Below are positions 4,233-6,294 of a DNA stretch of 6,294 nt, piece after piece. The stretch's first letter is position 1. The number at the start of each line of letters is the position of its first letter. A program made the position numbers and the translations under genes. Source of the DNA: an uncultured Collinsella sp. (GTDB lineage Bacteria > Actinomycetota > Coriobacteriia > Coriobacteriales > Coriobacteriaceae); assembly GCA_900549655.1 (NCBI GenBank), contig UROZ01000117.1, positions 1 through 6,294 on the forward strand, in the 5' to 3' direction. The notes below the pieces were generated by a model. That model saw nothing but the letters and a program-made list of their open reading frames with translations, made no database searches and was not told the origin of the DNA.

Positions 4233-6294
4233 CGACGAGAACGCTTGCGCAAGACGAGAGCAATGCCAAGCACTGCGGCAGCTGCAACCAGCAATCCCAA
4301 GACCAGCGTGAGGGTCGAGTCGCCAGCGCGAGGCAGCGAGCCGTCCTTCGGAGTCTTCTTAGCGGTCGTCGTGACGGTGGTCGTGGTGCTGCTCGACTGG
4401 TCGTTGCCACCCGTCTGGCTGCCGCCAGGCTGATCGCCGCCACCCGGCTGCGAAGGATCGGTGGGTTCCGTCGGATCCGGAGTACCGGGATCAACCGGAT
4501 TCTCCGAATTCTCCTTGCGCTGGATCCAGACCTGGCAACCATAGAACGGGTTGGCGGTACCAAGGCACAGACCCTGGTTGGTCACCGCAAAGGTGCGCAG
4601 ACCATGGTTATACGGATCGTTAAAGCCATTGGTCGTCAGCGTCGTAAAGTTCACGCCGTCCTCGGTCACATACATATCAAAGCCGCGCTCGGCATCGCGC
4701 AGGTAACACATGCACGTAAGGACACTCTGCAACTTCTTGAGGTTCTCCTCGCTCAGCAGCTTATCGAGCGCATCCTGAATATCGCTCGGCAGCTCGGTGC
4801 CATAGGCATCCTCGTACTGCTGCTTAAGGCTCTCATAGCTATCGAGCATGCCCTGATACTGGTCGGCAAAGGTCTTGAAGTACGCGATCTCGCCATCGAT
4901 CTTCTGGACATAAGCGGCGTCGTCCTCAAAGTCCTGGGACATCGTCGCGGCCTGATCGCAAAGACCGCCCGCGGCATCCTCCAGCGCATCGCTCAGATCG
5001 CCAAAGCCCTTAGCAACCTCGGTCTTCTCGTCATCGACATCGACGGCCTTGTTTGAATCATCAACCTCAGCAGCTTCGTTCGAATCATCGACCTCGACGG
5101 CCTCGTTTGAATCATCGTCCGCAAGCGTGTTCACGGGAACGATGGGGTCGTCAGGCGATTTCTTGTCGAGCAGGTGATTGAGCAGGTCCCTAAGGCGCTG
5201 AACCTGAGAGTCCCACTCCTCGGGCGTCATATCGATAATGTCGCCATTGGAGAACTGGCCGATCGGCTCAAGCAGGCTCGCGGTATCAAAGGTACCGATA
5301 TACAGCTTGCCGTCGAACTTCTGCATGCGCCAAATGTACTGGTTCTCGTTTCGGCCAAAGCCCGAAGTCAGGCCGGAAATACCGCCCTCGGGGAACATGT
5401 CGGTGCGATCGCCAACGACGAGCTCCATGTTCTCGTCCTTGTCCATGCGATAGATGTTAACCGACTGCTCAAGATTGGCATTCACAAACGAGCAGTCAAC
5501 GCCACCCATGCTGCTCTTGCCGCCCTCTTCGGTGTTGGATTTGTTGAACAGGATGCGCTCGAGGGCAATCTCCTCGTCGTTGTATTCACCGATATAGAGG
5601 TAGTCGTTGTAGACGATGAGGTTGGCAGCGCCAGAACGGGTACGGGCAGGATCGATGCCAAAGCAGTACTTTGCACCGTCCGTCTTCTGATCGCCGACAA
5701 TGGGAGTCCACGAATAGCTACCGTCGGCATTCTTGTCGCCACGGACCATGGCAAACGACTGCATGGAATTATCATCGGGAGCGTTCTCGGGCGTACCGGT
5801 GCAGATGGTCGCATAGAGATGGCCATTGTACGAGACCATATCCCAAATGGCGCCGCCGTAGATGCTGTCCTGATAGCGAATCGCCGGATAGCCAAACAGC
5901 GTCTCCGAGTTGGCAATCTCGGTGAAGCTGTCCTTGCCCTTCGAGGGGTCAGACGACGTCAGGATTGTCGACACAAAATTACCGTTCGCGTCTTTACCCA
6001 CATTGCTGATGACGAGCTGGCCATCATGGACGCACATGCCGCGGATACCGGTAGAAATGCCCTGCTTGTAGGCAGCACCGTAATCCTGCATGCTCGAAAG
6101 GCCCTGATAGACAACTTTGTACTCATCCGTCTTAGGATCGATCTCGTATACAGCAGGCAGGCCGCCTTTGCCGTCATTGGTCCTGACGCTGCCGCAGAAA
6201 TAGAGCTTACCCTTATAGCTCACGGCATTGCGGAACAAAGGAGCGACGCCGTTGAGCGATTCAGAGAGTAGCAGCTTGGTCTCACCGGTCTTGG
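4229..6294 (-). CDS. LPXTG-type cell-wall-anchored beta-propeller-like surface protein (5'-truncated by window edge)
   Basis: The visible 687 residues run open to the right edge. The TTG at 6236-6238 is internal, since 18 more codons precede it without a stop; the N-terminus and any signal peptide are off-window. Repeated blade-like segments include GKLYFCGSV, GHLYATICTG, DYLYIGEYND, GKLYIGTFD and a closing NQGLCLGTANPFYGCQVW, suggesting a beta-propeller. Between the last two (about residues 353-535) lies a mostly helical, acidic insertion with a threefold DDSNEAVEV-like repeat and probable coiled coil. A Pro/Asp/Thr then Gly/Gln/Ser/Thr-rich wall-spanning stretch follows (about 598-645). Then come the sortase signal LPRAGD (653-658), a 23-residue hydrophobic segment and the RKRSRR tail. 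A role in adhesion or ligand binding is inference; no enzyme motif is seen. It converges on the yolD-like gene with a 4-bp overlap. Confidence 0.88.
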   Translation of the reverse strand, partial: KTGETKLLLSESLNGVAPLFRNAVSYKGKLYFCGSVRTNDGKGGLPAVYEIDPKTDEYKVVYQGLSSMQDYGAAYKQGISTGIRGMCVHDGQLVISNVGKDANGNFVSTILTSSDPSKGKDSFTEIANSETLFGYPAIRYQDSIYGGAIWDMVSYNGHLYATICTGTPENAPDDNSMQSFAMVRGDKNADGSYSWTPIVGDQKTDGAKYCFGIDPARTRSGAANLIVYNDYLYIGEYNDEEIALERILFNKSNTEEGGKSSMGGVDCSFVNANLEQSVNIYRMDKDENMELVVGDRTDMFPEGGISGLTSGFGRNENQYIWRMQKFDGKLYIGTFDTASLLEPIGQFSNGDIIDMTPEEWDSQVQRLRDLLNHLLDKKSPDDPIVPVNTLADDDSNEAVEVDDSNEAAEVDDSNKAVDVDDEKTEVAKGFGDLSDALEDAAGGLCDQAATMSQDFEDDAAYVQKIDGEIAYFKTFADQYQGMLDSYESLKQQYEDAYGTELPSDIQDALDKLLSEENLKKLQSVLTCMCYLRDAERGFDMYVTEDGVNFTTLTTNGFNDPYNHGLRTFAVTNQGLCLGTANPFYGCQVWIQRKENSENPVDPGTPDPTEPTDPSQPGGGDQPGGSQTGGNDQSSSTTTTVTTTAKKTPKDGSLPRAGDSTLTLVLGLLVAAAAVLGIALVLRKRSRR
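4322..4336 (-). other. Sortase recognition motif LPRAG
   Basis: The codons CTG CCT CGC GCT GGC encode LPRAG, followed by Asp, a hydrophobic stretch of 23 residues and six residues RKRSRR. This is the classic sorting-signal layout, with Ala replacing the usual Thr at the fourth position. A sortase should cleave after that Ala and attach the protein to the cell wall. Confidence 0.8.
5034..5114 (-). repeat. Three tandem 27-bp units encoding an acidic 9-residue repeat
   Basis: Units at 5034-5060, 5061-5087 and 5088-5114 are similar but not identical. Each ends (plus strand) in TTGAATCA or TCGAATCA. They encode DDSNEAVEV, DDSNEAAEV and DDSNKAVDV within the helical insertion of the surface protein. 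The length is a multiple of three, so copy-number changes would keep the frame. Confidence 0.85.

Noticed and set aside
5174..6271. 365-codon open frame on the plus strand, opposite the surface-protein gene
   Set aside because: The minus-strand product has coherent propeller-like blades and a sortase signal; the plus frame shows no motif or ribosome site and is a codon-bias shadow.
1..6294. CRISPR array, tRNA, rRNA, transposase, phage or toxin-antitoxin genes
   Set aside because: Nothing resembling direct-repeat/spacer arrays, cloverleaf genes or such protein families was seen on either strand.

Overview
The window looks like chromosomal DNA from a high-GC Gram-positive bacterium. A gut actinobacterium of the Coriobacteriia, such as a Collinsella relative, fits best. 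This is inferred from four things: high GC with strong AGGAGG ribosome sites, an actinobacterial-type LexA box (TCGAAC-N4-GTTCGA), a sortase-anchored surface protein ending in LPRAG, and a UvrX/YqjW-type Y-family polymerase paired with a YolD-like protein. No search was run, so the genus is a guess.

Layout. Bases 1-1363 (minus) hold the first 454 codons of glucose-6-phosphate isomerase (pgi); its C-terminus lies off the left edge. Bases 1364-1562 are intergenic. They hold the pgi ribosome site, a weak candidate promoter, and a long imperfect hairpin built from a GGGACAGGTT repeat. Bases 1563-2138 (minus) encode a small orphan protein resembling only the N-terminal nucleotide-binding half of iron-type alcohol dehydrogenases, with degraded motifs. 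Bases 2139-2308 are a divergent control region. It carries a second copy of the repeat, a clear sigma70-type promoter (TTGACG-17-TATTAT) and a near-perfect LexA operator over the -10 box. Bases 2309-4232 (plus) are a two-gene, translationally overlapping operon: an error-prone Y-family DNA polymerase with an unusual insertion, and a YolD-like partner. Bases 4229-6294 (minus) are the 3' part of a gene for a large cell-wall-anchored beta-propeller-like protein. It converges on the operon and shares a CTAG with it as the two stop codons.

How it works together. The polymerase and YolD-like pair is most simply read as a DNA-damage-inducible translesion synthesis cassette under LexA control. The surface-protein gene has no room for a terminator in front of its neighbour. 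A textbook intrinsic terminator in its orientation instead sits inside the yolD-like coding sequence (4030-4064), so the surface-protein mRNA should run antisense into the SOS operon by about 200 nt. The pgi gene is ordinary central metabolism and is unrelated to the rest. I see no CRISPR array, tRNA, rRNA, transposase or wholly new multi-gene system. The most notable items are the SOS control region, the embedded opposing terminator, the repeat family and the orphan dehydrogenase half.
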